DNA of 36,882 nt from Firmicutes bacterium HGW-Firmicutes-14 (lineage in GTDB: Bacteria > Bacillota > Thermincolia > Thermincolales > UBA2595), in assembly GCA_002840275.1 (NCBI GenBank), contig PHAB01000028.1, forward strand, positions 1 to 36,882. The letters run 5' to 3'. The notes below the pieces were generated by a model. The model searched no databases and was not told where the DNA came from. It worked only from the letters and a program-made list of their open reading frames with translations. Below are positions 17,279-25,237 of this stretch, one piece after another. The stretch's first letter is position 1. The number at the start of each line of letters is the position of its first letter. Both the position numbers and the translations under genes were made by a program.

Positions 17279-17307
17279 TTTATATCATAACCCTAACACC
17301 ATTGCAA
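17279..17307 (-). promoter_or_regulatory. Promoter of the riboswitch-controlled gene
   Basis: Minus strand TTGCAA (17302-17307), 17 bp, TATAAA (17279-17284). Transcription would begin near 17272, about 25 nt before the aptamer. The rest of 17308-17425 shows no other recognised element. Confidence 0.6.
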
Positions 17308-17425
17308 CAATTTGTGAAAATGATTGCACGTGGTTAAATGTTTTGCAGCACGCAGTTGATATGAAGGGTTCCTGGTAGAAATGTCGAACAATAGCTTAGA
17401 ATGAAGGTCTATGGAGGCAGGTATC

Positions 17426-18856
17426 ATGACTGGAAAAAAGTCTCCCCAGGGGTCTGAGGAGAATAAACGGAACGAACTTAACCGGGAAACACTGCAAAAA
17501 ATACTGGATAATTCCTATGATGAAATATTTGTGACTGATAAAAATGGAGTTACTATCTATGTTAACAATGCCTGTGAGCGGAACTATGGAGCAACACCTT
17601 CCCAGCTGCTGGGCCAGCAGCCCGGCCAGATGGCGACAGAGGGATACTGTTATCCCCCAATAACCCCCCTGATTCTCAGTGAAAAGAAGATAATCACCCT
17701 TGAGCAGAAGACTATCACCGGAAAGAGCATCGTCACTACAGCCACACCCGTCTTTGACCAGAACGGGGAATTGGAGCTTGTCATTCAGAACGTGCGTGAC
17801 ATTTCCCAGATAGGTGAAATTAAACATGACCTGCAGGAAACCTTAAAACTGGTAGAAAGATATAAACACGAAGTTCAGGAGCTAAGAAGAAGAGAATTTC
17901 AAATCAATAATTTGGTAATCCGGAGTAAGCAGATGGAAGATCTGCTGGAATTAGTTCATAAAATTGCTAAGGTGGATTCAAACATACTGATATTAGGCGA
18001 ATCCGGAACCGGGAAAGGTGTTCTGGCAAAATATATACATAATTTGAGCAACCGTAAAGATGGCCCCTTTATAACCATTAATTGTGCCGCCATTCCTGAC
18101 CAGCTGCTGGAGTCAGAACTTTTTGGATATGTCCCCGGGGCTTTCACCGGGGCAGACAGGAAGGGCAAAACCGGGCTTTTTGAATTAGCCGACGGCGGCA
18201 CCCTTTTCCTTGACGAAATCGGGGAAATACCTTTAAGGCTCCAGGCCAAACTCCTGCATGTTATCCAGGAGCACAGTTTCAGTCGTGTCGGGAGCACCGA
18301 ACCCATAAAATTAGACTGCAGGATTTTGGCTGCCACAAACCGCGACCTGGATAAGATGGTTCACGAGGGAGGGTTCAGGGAAGACCTGTATTATCGTCTG
18401 AAAGTGATTGAGATAGAGTTGCCGCCTCTCAGGGCAAGAACTGAAGATATGCCCCCCCTTATTTACTTCTTTCTAAATAAATTTGATAAGAAATGCCATA
18501 CTACCCACCGGCTTTCTCATGAAACCCTGGATATACTTGTTCACTACCCTTGGCCAGGTAATATACGTGAACTTGAGAACCTGGTGGAGAGGCTGGTCAT
18601 AACTGTTCCGGAACCGGTAATTGAACCGAAGCACCTGCCCAGGATATTCCGTGAAAACTTTGAGTCCATGGAGGATTCAGGCACAGACTTTACTTCACTT
18701 GCTTTGGCCTTGGAAAAGGTTGAAAAAAAATTGATAACCAGGGCTTATGAAATGTTTAAGAGTTCGTATAAGGTAGCAAAAGCTTTAAATATAAGTCAGA
18801 GCAAAGCATCCAGATTAATTCGCAAATACGGTCTTGAACAGAATCAACAGAGCTGA
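17426..18856 (+). CDS. PAS-domain sigma-54-dependent transcriptional activator
   Basis: A 476-residue activator of sigma-54 promoters. A PAS sensor (about residues 20-135, ILDNSYDEIFVTDKNG) is followed by a short coiled linker, an AAA+ domain with Walker A GESGTGKG, the sigma-54-contact loop GAFTGADRKGK and Walker B GGTLFLDEIGE, and a TyrR-type helix-turn-helix at the C-terminus (VAKALNISQSKASRLIRKYG). I start it at ATG 17426 because ATGGAGGCAGG, which contains an earlier in-frame ATG, is the ribosome site. The following gene begins with a BCCT-transporter-like segment. In related anaerobes such activators often neighbour betaine or methylamine genes, so the original target may have been lost. 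Target unknown. Confidence 0.9.
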   Translation: MTGKKSPQGSEENKRNELNRETLQKILDNSYDEIFVTDKNGVTIYVNNACERNYGATPSQLLGQQPGQMATEGYCYPPITPLILSEKKIITLEQKTITGKSIVTTATPVFDQNGELELVIQNVRDISQIGEIKHDLQETLKLVERYKHEVQELRRREFQINNLVIRSKQMEDLLELVHKIAKVDSNILILGESGTGKGVLAKYIHNLSNRKDGPFITINCAAIPDQLLESELFGYVPGAFTGADRKGKTGLFELADGGTLFLDEIGEIPLRLQAKLLHVIQEHSFSRVGSTEPIKLDCRILAATNRDLDKMVHEGGFREDLYYRLKVIEIELPPLRARTEDMPPLIYFFLNKFDKKCHTTHRLSHETLDILVHYPWPGNIRELENLVERLVITVPEPVIEPKHLPRIFRENFESMEDSGTDFTSLALALEKVEKKLITRAYEMFKSSYKVAKALNISQSKASRLIRKYGLEQNQQS

Positions 18857-18909
18857 GTCAATGGTGACTTGCCCTGGCAGCAGCGTTGTGCTGCAATGGA
18901 GGAATTTAG

Positions 18910-19776
18910 GTGAAGAAAGCTCAAATTGAGCCGGGTATCTTTTGGCCCGGATTGGTTAGTGTTATTTTTATAACAACAATATTAATAACCTTCCCTGATG
19001 CCGAATCAAGGGTAGCCTCTCTATTGGCAGCTATAACACACTCTTTAGACTGGTTGTTTCTTGGATCAGTTTTTACCATGTTTATTCTCCTCTTGTGGCT
19101 GGCTGTATTCCCTATTCACTTCGTGACAGTTCCTATGATTGTAAAAAGTATTATCAAGAAAATGGATTTAAAATCAGCCAGGTATGTTTTTGCAGTAGTA
19201 ACAAGAGAGGGTACCCCTTGCAGCACTGCGTTTGCAAAAATAGAAAAGATATTGAAGAAAAAAGGAAAGAATCTGGATGCAAATTTGATTCTAAATATGG
19301 CCAGCAACGACCCGAAATTTAAAGATTGGCACCCGGCAACAGATGAAGAAATAGCCGAGTTTGAATCAGTAATCCAGGATAGACTTAATTGGTTCCAAAA
19401 TATCGTAGCAAATAAGGTAAGATACCGGGAAAATGATACCCATATTACCCATCCTGTTAACCCGGTATTTGAACTTTTAGGGTCAATTCTTGTTGAATTC
19501 TCAGGGGATGGCGGTAAAGCGTTATATGCTGATGAAAAATGTTATGGCTGTGGAGTATGTGAAAGGGTTTGTTTATCCCAAAAGATAAGAATGTTTAATA
19601 ATAAGCCGGTGTGGCAAGAGACGGTCAAGTGTTTTTCCTGTGATGCCTGTCTTAATTTCTGCCCTTCGCAAGCGGTTCAAATGAGATCCGGCCGGTTTAT
19701 CAAATTTTGTACTAATACAAATGGGCGGTATTCTCACCCATATGCAACAATAAATGATATAGCCGGGCAAAAGTAA
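18910..19776 (+). CDS. Chimeric membrane ferredoxin: BCCT N-terminus fused to EFR1-like protein
   Basis: A 288-residue protein with two unrelated parts. Residues 1 to about 65 (GIFWPGLVSVIFITTILI, TFPDAESR, ITHSLDWLFL, LLLWLAV) look like the first two helices of a BCCT betaine/choline transporter. From VFPIHFVTVPMIVKSIIKK on it matches the second half of an EFR1-type flavodoxin domain and then two 4Fe-4S motifs (CYGCGVCERVC, CFSCDACLNFC). The usual flavodoxin N-terminus (phosphate loop for FMN) is absent, so flavin binding is probably lost. GTG start with GGAGGAATTTAG. It looks like an in-frame deletion fusion of two genes, now a membrane-anchored ferredoxin or a decaying gene. Base composition is like its neighbours. 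Confidence 0.75.
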   Translation: MKKAQIEPGIFWPGLVSVIFITTILITFPDAESRVASLLAAITHSLDWLFLGSVFTMFILLLWLAVFPIHFVTVPMIVKSIIKKMDLKSARYVFAVVTREGTPCSTAFAKIEKILKKKGKNLDANLILNMASNDPKFKDWHPATDEEIAEFESVIQDRLNWFQNIVANKVRYRENDTHITHPVNPVFELLGSILVEFSGDGGKALYADEKCYGCGVCERVCLSQKIRMFNNKPVWQETVKCFSCDACLNFCPSQAVQMRSGRFIKFCTNTNGRYSHPYATINDIAGQK

Positions 19777-19828
19777 ACTCCTTTGCCCCCAAATCACATA
19801 ATTAATTCACATAATTAAGGAGGATTTT

Positions 19829-20302
19829 ATGAAAACCTTAATAGTTTATGATTCAACACACGGAACAGTAAAAGAATGTGCCGGAAAATTAGAAGGCAGG
19901 CTTTCCGGGGAAGTCACGGCCGTTAAAATATCAAACAAAAAATCATGGCCGGTGGTAGACGATTTTGACAATGTAATTATCGGGGCATCGATTCATGCAG
20001 GTAAAATACAGAAATCGGTAGGCAGTTTCTGCAGGGAGAACCTTGATAAATTAACGAACAAAAAAGTCGGCATCTTTTTATGTACCCTGACCCCCGCTGA
20101 CCAGGCATTTCACTACATAGAAGAACAGTTCCCACCGGAACTTGTCCAGCATGCTTCTGAAAAAAGCTGTTTTGGGGGTGCGGTTCATTTTGAAAGGATG
20201 AACTTTATTGAGCGTTTCATCATGAAGAAAATAACCAAATCGGCTTCGAACATTTACCAGGTGTCAGAAGATGCAATAACGCACTTTGCCAGTGAGTTTT
20301 AG
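19829..20302 (+). CDS. Flavodoxin-domain protein (HemG-like)
   Basis: A 157-residue flavodoxin-fold protein. The FMN phosphate loop is at the N-terminus (VYDSTHGTVKECA). IIGASIHAGKIQKSVGSFCRENL and VGIFLCTLTPADQAF are typical of the flavodoxin domain seen in HemG-type protoporphyrinogen oxidases and related orphan flavodoxins. Start ATG has TTAAGGAGGATTTT. It follows the chimeric ferredoxin by 52 bp and could be its redox partner in place of the lost FMN domain, which is inference. Confidence 0.85.
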   Translation: MKTLIVYDSTHGTVKECAGKLEGRLSGEVTAVKISNKKSWPVVDDFDNVIIGASIHAGKIQKSVGSFCRENLDKLTNKKVGIFLCTLTPADQAFHYIEEQFPPELVQHASEKSCFGGAVHFERMNFIERFIMKKITKSASNIYQVSEDAITHFASEF

Positions 20303-20359
20303 TTATTTCCGGGGCTTTTGTGGTGATAGGATATGCAATGTTTGTTCCCGGGCTGTAAA

Positions 20360-20884
20360 TCAAATAAGGGATGCCGGCACAAAAGCTAACCGGGTATTTA
20401 TTCCGGCCGCTGACAGTTCCATAATAATAAAAGAAAACCACCGCTCTTTTCTTTTACTTATCGGTGACCCGGGATTTAATAATAAAACACCTTGTCTTGT
20501 CGTAATTACCGGCTGATGGCTGTGGCCAAAAATGATAACATCTGCCTGAACATCGCTAAACCTGGAATATGCCCGTTCAATGGTAGTCCCTCTGCTGCCA
20601 TGGCCGTGAAAAAGCCCTATCCGGTACCCTTCTAATTCTATAATTTCTGTCTCGTTCAGCAATGCTTTTATTTCGTCCGAATCATTGTTTCCCCATATAC
20701 CGGTAAAACTTTTAAATTCACGCAGCAGATTAAGAACTTCAATGCTTTTGAAGTCTCCTGCATGAATAATCATGTCAACATCTGACAGGTGTTTCTCCAA
20801 AAAAGTTTTCAGCCTGTTTAGGTCTTTTGTGATATGTGTATCAGCTATTATACCTATTTTCAAATTTATATTCGCCCTTTCCAT
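20360..20884 (-). CDS. YfcE/MJ0936-family metallophosphoesterase
   Basis: A 174-residue calcineurin-like phosphodiesterase. The metal ligands are in order: Asp-x-His in IIADTHI, Asp in IIHAGDF, GIWGNND, GLFHGHG, and the GHSHQP pair. The length and motif order match the small single-domain YfcE family; the natural substrate is not known. The N-terminus may start at ATG 20884 (used here) or nine codons later at TTG. It converges on the flavodoxin gene. Confidence 0.88.
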   Translation of the reverse strand: MERANINLKIGIIADTHITKDLNRLKTFLEKHLSDVDMIIHAGDFKSIEVLNLLREFKSFTGIWGNNDSDEIKALLNETEIIELEGYRIGLFHGHGSRGTTIERAYSRFSDVQADVIIFGHSHQPVITTRQGVLLLNPGSPISKRKERWFSFIIMELSAAGINTRLAFVPASLI

Positions 20885-20916
20885 TTTTGGCAGGGTGTTT
20901 TTGATTTATCAATAAT

Positions 20917-21879
20917 TTAATTTCCATTTTCGAATAACTTTAAGTACTCCCCATAGCCTTCTTTTTCCAGGTCTTCTTTGGGGATAAAACGCAGTGCCGC
21001 AGAATTAATACAATAACGCAAACCGCCCGGGGCCGGGCCGTCGTTAAATACATGGCCGAGGTGTGAATCGGCTTTTTTACTCCGCACCTCGGTCCGCACC
21101 ATTCCGTGGCTTAGGTCCCTTTTTTCCTTAATCTGTTCCCGGTTCAGCGGTTTGGTAAAGCTTGGCCAGCCACAACCTGAATCGTATTTGTCCCGGGAAC
21201 TGAACAGAAGCTCTCCGGATAAAATATCTACATATATTCCTTCCCTTTTATTATCCCAATACTCATTATTAAAGGGAGGCTCAGTACCGTTTTCCCGGGT
21301 TACTTCATATTGCAGCCGGTTCAGGTCATTGAGCCGTTTTCCACCCCAGTTTGACTTAATAAAAGCATCCCGCCCTGAAGCAATCCGGTACATCCTGTAA
21401 TGACCGGGCTTTTTTTTATGGTAGTCCTGGTGATATTCTTCCGCCGGGTAAAAAGCCGCCGCCGGTAATATTTTAGTGACTATGGGCCTGGTAAACTGCC
21501 CGCTTTCGGCAAGAGCTTTCCTTGATTGTTCCGCACTTCGCTTCTGCTCATCATTGTGGTAGAAAATCGCCGTCCGGTACGATTGTCCCCGGTCATGGAA
21601 CTGGCCGCCGGGATCTGTAGGGTCAACCTGGCGCCAGAATGTCTGCAAAAGCCTGTCATAAGATATCACGTCCGGGTCATAGGTCACCTGGACGGCTTCA
21701 TAGTGACCGGTCCCCCCGGCGCATACTTCTTCATAGGTCGGATTTTCTATGCAGCCTCCTGTATATCCAGAGACTGCTTTTATAACCCCCGGCATTTTCT
21801 CAAAAGGGGCAACCATACACCAGAAGCAGCCCCCGGCAAAGGTAGCAAGCTGGAAGAGGTTTCTTTTTTGACTACTCAT
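20917..21879 (-). CDS. msrAB: Bifunctional peptide methionine sulfoxide reductase MsrA-MsrB
   Basis: A 320-residue fusion that repairs both stereoisomers of methionine sulfoxide. MsrA occupies residues 1 to about 160 with the catalytic GGCFWC motif and SGYTGG. MsrB follows, with [11 protein letters not shown] and the catalytic Cys in RYCINSAAL. The zinc-binding CxxC pairs of some MsrB proteins are not evident. No lipobox or signal peptide is seen, so it is likely cytoplasmic. The start ATG follows GGGTGATGCATA. Both catalytic residues are Cys here, although MsrA can be a selenoprotein in related organisms. Confidence 0.95.
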   Translation of the reverse strand: MSSQKRNLFQLATFAGGCFWCMVAPFEKMPGVIKAVSGYTGGCIENPTYEEVCAGGTGHYEAVQVTYDPDVISYDRLLQTFWRQVDPTDPGGQFHDRGQSYRTAIFYHNDEQKRSAEQSRKALAESGQFTRPIVTKILPAAAFYPAEEYHQDYHKKKPGHYRMYRIASGRDAFIKSNWGGKRLNDLNRLQYEVTRENGTEPPFNNEYWDNKREGIYVDILSGELLFSSRDKYDSGCGWPSFTKPLNREQIKEKRDLSHGMVRTEVRSKKADSHLGHVFNDGPAPGGLRYCINSAALRFIPKEDLEKEGYGEYLKLFENGN

Positions 21880-21941
21880 TATGCATCACCCATCTATATT
21901 ATTGCCGCTGAATCACGGATTATCAACACCCAAACAAACGT

Positions 21942-21970
21942 TTGGCAAATCTGACCTCATATGATATAAT
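21942..21970 (+). promoter_or_regulatory. Promoter of the type I toxin mRNA
   Basis: TTGGCA (21942-21947), exactly 17 bp, TATAAT (21965-21970). The expected start, near 21977, is the G of GGTACAAC, one arm of the terminal inverted repeat. Confidence 0.75.
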
Positions 21971-22037
21971 TATGCCGGTACAACCACATAGGAGCAGGGT
22001 GGGCGGTCAGAACCTCCGGAGAAAGGAGGTGATGACC

Positions 22038-22124
22038 ATGACAGTATATGAAGCACTAACTTTGGCGATTACCTTTGCAACACTAGTTGTTTCTATCATT
22101 GTCACAGCTCAAAGAAAAAAGTAG
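22038..22124 (+). CDS. Holin-like type I toxin (28 residues)
   Basis: A 28-residue peptide, one hydrophobic helix with a basic tail (MTVYEALTLAITFATLVV, then SIIVTAQRKK), closely resembling the putative holin-like toxin (Hol-Tox) family of Firmicutes. The family start TVYEAL is well preserved. An unusually strong ribosome site (AAAGGAGGTGATGACC) precedes the ATG at 22038; an in-frame ATG two codons earlier is too close to it. The peptide would insert into the cell membrane. The ORF sits within a mRNA framed by long-range complementary ends, and an antisense RNA is predicted downstream. Confidence 0.8.
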   Translation: MTVYEALTLAITFATLVVSIIVTAQRKK

Positions 22125-22152
22125 CCCCCCTGCAACGGTAGCTACTTTTTTC
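22114..22152. terminator. Bidirectional terminator at the toxin 3' end
   Basis: GAAAAAAGTAGC and GCTACTTTTTTC form a 12-bp stem with a 15-base C/G-rich loop. It has an A/T run on both sides, so it can stop the antisense RNA (minus strand) and part of the toxin transcripts. It overlaps the last three codons and the stop of the toxin ORF. Confidence 0.75.
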
Positions 22153-22192
22153 TTCTATCCCTATGACCGCCCTCTCGGCGGATGTTGTACCG

Positions 22193-22218
22193 TAACCGGG
22201 TGTACCAACACCCGGTTA
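22193..22218 (+). terminator. Distal terminator of the toxin mRNA
   Basis: TAACCGGGTGT and ACACCCGGTTA form an 11-bp perfect stem with a 4-base loop, followed by a T-rich stretch. It would end a full-length toxin transcript of about 250 nt. From here to the next gene at 22466 I see nothing beyond AT-rich sequence; a sporulation promoter for gerA is likely but not clear. Confidence 0.7.
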
Positions 22219-22465
22219 TCTTATTATATTTCTTTTCTACTCTCTATTATACACAGAAATAATAAAAACACAAGTGACAGGCCGCTTTACTTACTACCCC
22301 AGATTTGTTACATTAGTTTACATAACAAGTTGCAATAAATGGGTAGGCGTTATCGGTGTTCAGCGGCTCTCCAGCTTGATAAAATTATGACGCCAAAAGT
22401 AATTATAAAGCTAAACCTGGTAATAATAAATGCAATAAGTAGTTCTATGCAACTGAGGTATCATT

Positions 22466-24019
22466 ATGCGTATTTGGAAAAAGGCTTTCGGCTGGATAAA
22501 ACCTCAGGAAAAACTAATTTTTGAAGATAAAAATACTGATATATCTTCCGATAAACAACCCTTGTCGGCTAACCTGGAGATTAACCTGGCGCTGCTCGGA
22601 AAGCTCATGGGAGAAGCCCAGGACCTTATTATCAGGGAATTCAGCCTCGGTCATGATGAACACAGGGCTGCTGTAGTTCTTATTGACGGGCTGGCCGAAA
22701 AAGAACTGGTTAATGAACAGATCTTAAATCCCCTCATGCTGGAGATACGCTTTGAGATACCCAGGGGCAGTAATGAACTTTTTAACCGCATAAAGAAATA
22801 CGGCATTCCCAATACCGCAATTAAGGAAGATTATACTATTGATGGAGTTATCAATGATATACTAACGGGAAATACTGTTTTACTTCTCGAAGGCGTAGAT
22901 CGTGCCTTGATGATTTCCAGCCAGGGATGGAAGGACCGTTCAATATCTGAACCTATAACCGAATCGGTTGTGCGCGGTCCCCGGGACGGCTTCACTGAGA
23001 CCTTAAGAACCAACACCACCCTTATTCGCCGGAGGATAAAAAGTCCGGACCTGCGGCTTGAAGGAATAAAAATTGGCACCCGCACCCAAACCGATGTGGT
23101 TATTGCTTACCTAAACGGTGTCGCCAAAAAAGACGTAGTTGATGAAGTCAGGACCAGGCTGGAGAGTATTAAGATTGATGGGGTGCTGGAAAGCGGGTAT
23201 ATTGAAGAATTCATTGAAGACCGGCCACTGTCACCCTTCCCGCAGGTTGAGCGCAGCGAAAGACCGGACAAGGTCGCATCGGCATTACTGGAAGGGCGGG
23301 TGGCAATTTTAGTTGACACTACACCTTTTGTGCTGATGGTACCCACAGTATTCTTCCAGTTTATCCAGGCTTCGGAAGATTATTATGAGAGATACTACAT
23401 AGGGTCAATGATCCGGGTTTTAAGGGTTTTGGCTCTTATGGTATCTATTACCCTTCCGGCAATCTATATAGCCCTGACCAGTTTTCATCATGAGATGATT
23501 CCCACACCTCTGGCTTTATCCATTGCCTCATCCAGGGAAGCAGTCCCTTTCCCAGCGGTTGGGGAAGCACTGATTATGGGCATATTTTTTGAAATCCTGC
23601 GGGAGGCTGGAATCAGGCTGCCCAGGCCCACAGGACAGGCCGTAAGCATAGTTGGGGCTCTTGTTATCGGCCAGGCAGCTGTTGAAGCGGGAATTGTCTC
23701 TCAGGCTATGGTAATTGTCGTAGCCCTGACCGGAATTAGTTCCTTTGCCATTCCGGCATATAATGCTGCTGTGGCCGGGATTCTCCTGAGAGTTCCCCTG
23801 GTGATTTTAGCCGGCTTCTTTGGCCTATTCGGCATTCTTACGGGTCTGAGTCTGATCCTGATTCATTTATGCGGTTTAAAGGTTTTTGGTATCAATTACC
23901 TGTCGATTGTCACCTCTGCCGGGGAAGGGGAGTACAAGGATTTTGTGGTCCGGGCGCCCTGGTGGTCCATGTTCCACAGGGCCGGAAGAATCACAGGGAA
24001 GAGCAAAAAAAAGACGTAA
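22466..24019 (+). CDS. gerA: Spore germination protein GerA, operon 2
   Basis: A complete 517-residue A subunit: an N-terminal cytosolic domain with VVRGPRDGFTETLRTNTTLI and the TQTDVVIAYLNGVA segment, then membrane helices with EAVPFPAVGEALIMGIFFE and VSQAMVIVVALTGISSFAIPAYN. ATG follows GAGGTATCATT. It is first in an A-C-B operon, an order unlike operons 1 and 3. It is more similar by eye to GerA of operon 1 than to the shorter GerA of operon 3. Confidence 0.94.
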   Translation: MRIWKKAFGWIKPQEKLIFEDKNTDISSDKQPLSANLEINLALLGKLMGEAQDLIIREFSLGHDEHRAAVVLIDGLAEKELVNEQILNPLMLEIRFEIPRGSNELFNRIKKYGIPNTAIKEDYTIDGVINDILTGNTVLLLEGVDRALMISSQGWKDRSISEPITESVVRGPRDGFTETLRTNTTLIRRRIKSPDLRLEGIKIGTRTQTDVVIAYLNGVAKKDVVDEVRTRLESIKIDGVLESGYIEEFIEDRPLSPFPQVERSERPDKVASALLEGRVAILVDTTPFVLMVPTVFFQFIQASEDYYERYYIGSMIRVLRVLALMVSITLPAIYIALTSFHHEMIPTPLALSIASSREAVPFPAVGEALIMGIFFEILREAGIRLPRPTGQAVSIVGALVIGQAAVEAGIVSQAMVIVVALTGISSFAIPAYNAAVAGILLRVPLVILAGFFGLFGILTGLSLILIHLCGLKVFGINYLSIVTSAGEGEYKDFVVRAPWWSMFHRAGRITGKSKKKT

Positions 24020-24031
24020 AATGAGGTCACT

Positions 24032-25237
24032 ATGGAACGAAAACTGTTTTTGATAATTTTAATGTTGTGCTGCTCCCTGTTTATAGCAGGTTGCTGGAAT
24101 TCCAGAGAAATAGATCAACTGGCCTTCGTGATGGGAATCGGGCTGGACAAAACACAGGAAGGTAATATCAAAATTACTGTCCAGGTAGCCAAACCATCGA
24201 CATTTAGTAAGAGTCCCAGTGGCGGAAGTGATAACGAAAAATCCTTTTGGGTAGCTTCCAGTGAGGGCAAAACTATTTTTGAAGCAATCAGGAATATGGC
24301 CACCTTCTCCTCCCGCCGTATTTTCTGGGCTCATAATAAGGTCATAATTATCGGCGAAAAAATGGCTAGGGACGATATCTCGGAAATACTCGATTTCTTT
24401 TGCCGCAACCCTGAACTCCGTTTAAGAACCTGGATTGCAGTTACCCCCGGAGAGGCCGGAAAAATTTTGGAAAGAGAACCAGGCATGGAAAAAGACCCTT
24501 CATCAGCCATTGAGAATGTTATTAACCAGACAGTCTGGACGGGTAAATGTTACAGGGTTATGCTGAAGGACTTTCTGGAAGATTACCTTAGCACAGCCAC
24601 CTATCCGGTGGCTGCCAGAATAGTGTCTAAAGATGATTCCTCAAACATCAAAATGAGTGGGTCAGCTGTTTTTAATCAGAATAAACTTGCAGGTTGGTTA
24701 AATGAAAAGGAAACCAGGGGCCTGTTGTGGTTAAAGGGTCAACTGAGCAGCAGTATAATGGTGATACCATGTCCTCTTGACGGCCGGCCGCTGTCCATAG
24801 AATTAATCGGGTCAAAAGCAGACATTAAAAGCGAATTCGACGGTCAAATACCCCGGTTTACCGTTGACGCATTGGCTTCCGGTAATCTAAGCGAGCAAGC
24901 CTGCCAAACAGACTTTACCAATATGGATAACTTGCGAAAGCTCGAAAAAGCATTGGCATCTGCAATTAAAGATGACTTAGAATCTGTTACAAAAGCTGCG
25001 CAGACCGGAATCGGTTTGGACTTCCCCGGCTATAACCACTATCTTCATCGCCAGCATAAGGACCGGTGGCACGAATTGGTAGAAAAATGGCCGGGCCTAT
25101 TCAAAAAAGCGGACATCATTATTCACGTGAAAGCTATGATTCCCAGGGAGACTCTGTTTGCCAGGCCTTTGAACCCTGTGAAACACAATAATGTAAATAA
25201 AATACGGATTGAGGCATCTAATGAAATCACCAGATAA
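24032..25237 (+). CDS. gerC: Spore germination lipoprotein, Ger(x)C family, operon 2
   Basis: A 401-residue lipoprotein with signal peptide and lipobox (LFIAGC, then WNSREIDQLAF). Family blocks include ELRLRTWIAVTPGEA and the C-terminal GLDFPGYNHYLHRQHKDRW. ATG follows ATGAGGTCACT, 12 bp after gerA. Its last 17 bases overlap the start of gerB, so the two are coupled. It would sit on the outer face of the spore inner membrane with its A and B partners. Confidence 0.93.
   Translation: MERKLFLIILMLCCSLFIAGCWNSREIDQLAFVMGIGLDKTQEGNIKITVQVAKPSTFSKSPSGGSDNEKSFWVASSEGKTIFEAIRNMATFSSRRIFWAHNKVIIIGEKMARDDISEILDFFCRNPELRLRTWIAVTPGEAGKILEREPGMEKDPSSAIENVINQTVWTGKCYRVMLKDFLEDYLSTATYPVAARIVSKDDSSNIKMSGSAVFNQNKLAGWLNEKETRGLLWLKGQLSSSIMVIPCPLDGRPLSIELIGSKADIKSEFDGQIPRFTVDALASGNLSEQACQTDFTNMDNLRKLEKALASAIKDDLESVTKAAQTGIGLDFPGYNHYLHRQHKDRWHELVEKWPGLFKKADIIIHVKAMIPRETLFARPLNPVKHNNVNKIRIEASNEITR

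Larger units (their letters stand above)
21977..22191 (+). repeat. Long-range inverted repeat framing the toxin mRNA
   Basis: GGTACAAC (21977-21984) is complementary to GTTGTACC (22184-22191), and GGGCGGTCA (22001-22009) to TGACCGCCC (22164-22172). The mRNA's 5' end can therefore pair with its 3' part and close the molecule, as known for several type I toxin mRNAs whose full-length form is not translated. Confidence 0.65.
22114..22240 (-). ncRNA. Predicted antisense antitoxin RNA
   Basis: A minus-strand promoter candidate, TTGTGT, 16 bp, TATAAT (about 22246-22273), would start an RNA near 22240. It would run through the complement of the toxin mRNA's 3' part and end at the bidirectional terminator, giving about 125 nt. 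Convergent overlapping transcripts are the usual type I layout. The ends are predicted only from sequence. Confidence 0.5.

Noticed and set aside
18875-18890. A sigma-54 promoter (TGGCAG, N5, TTGTG) before the chimeric ferredoxin
   Set aside because: The -12 element lacks GC and the start site would fall on the ribosome site; the segment also forms a small GCAGCA/TGCTGC hairpin that explains the match.
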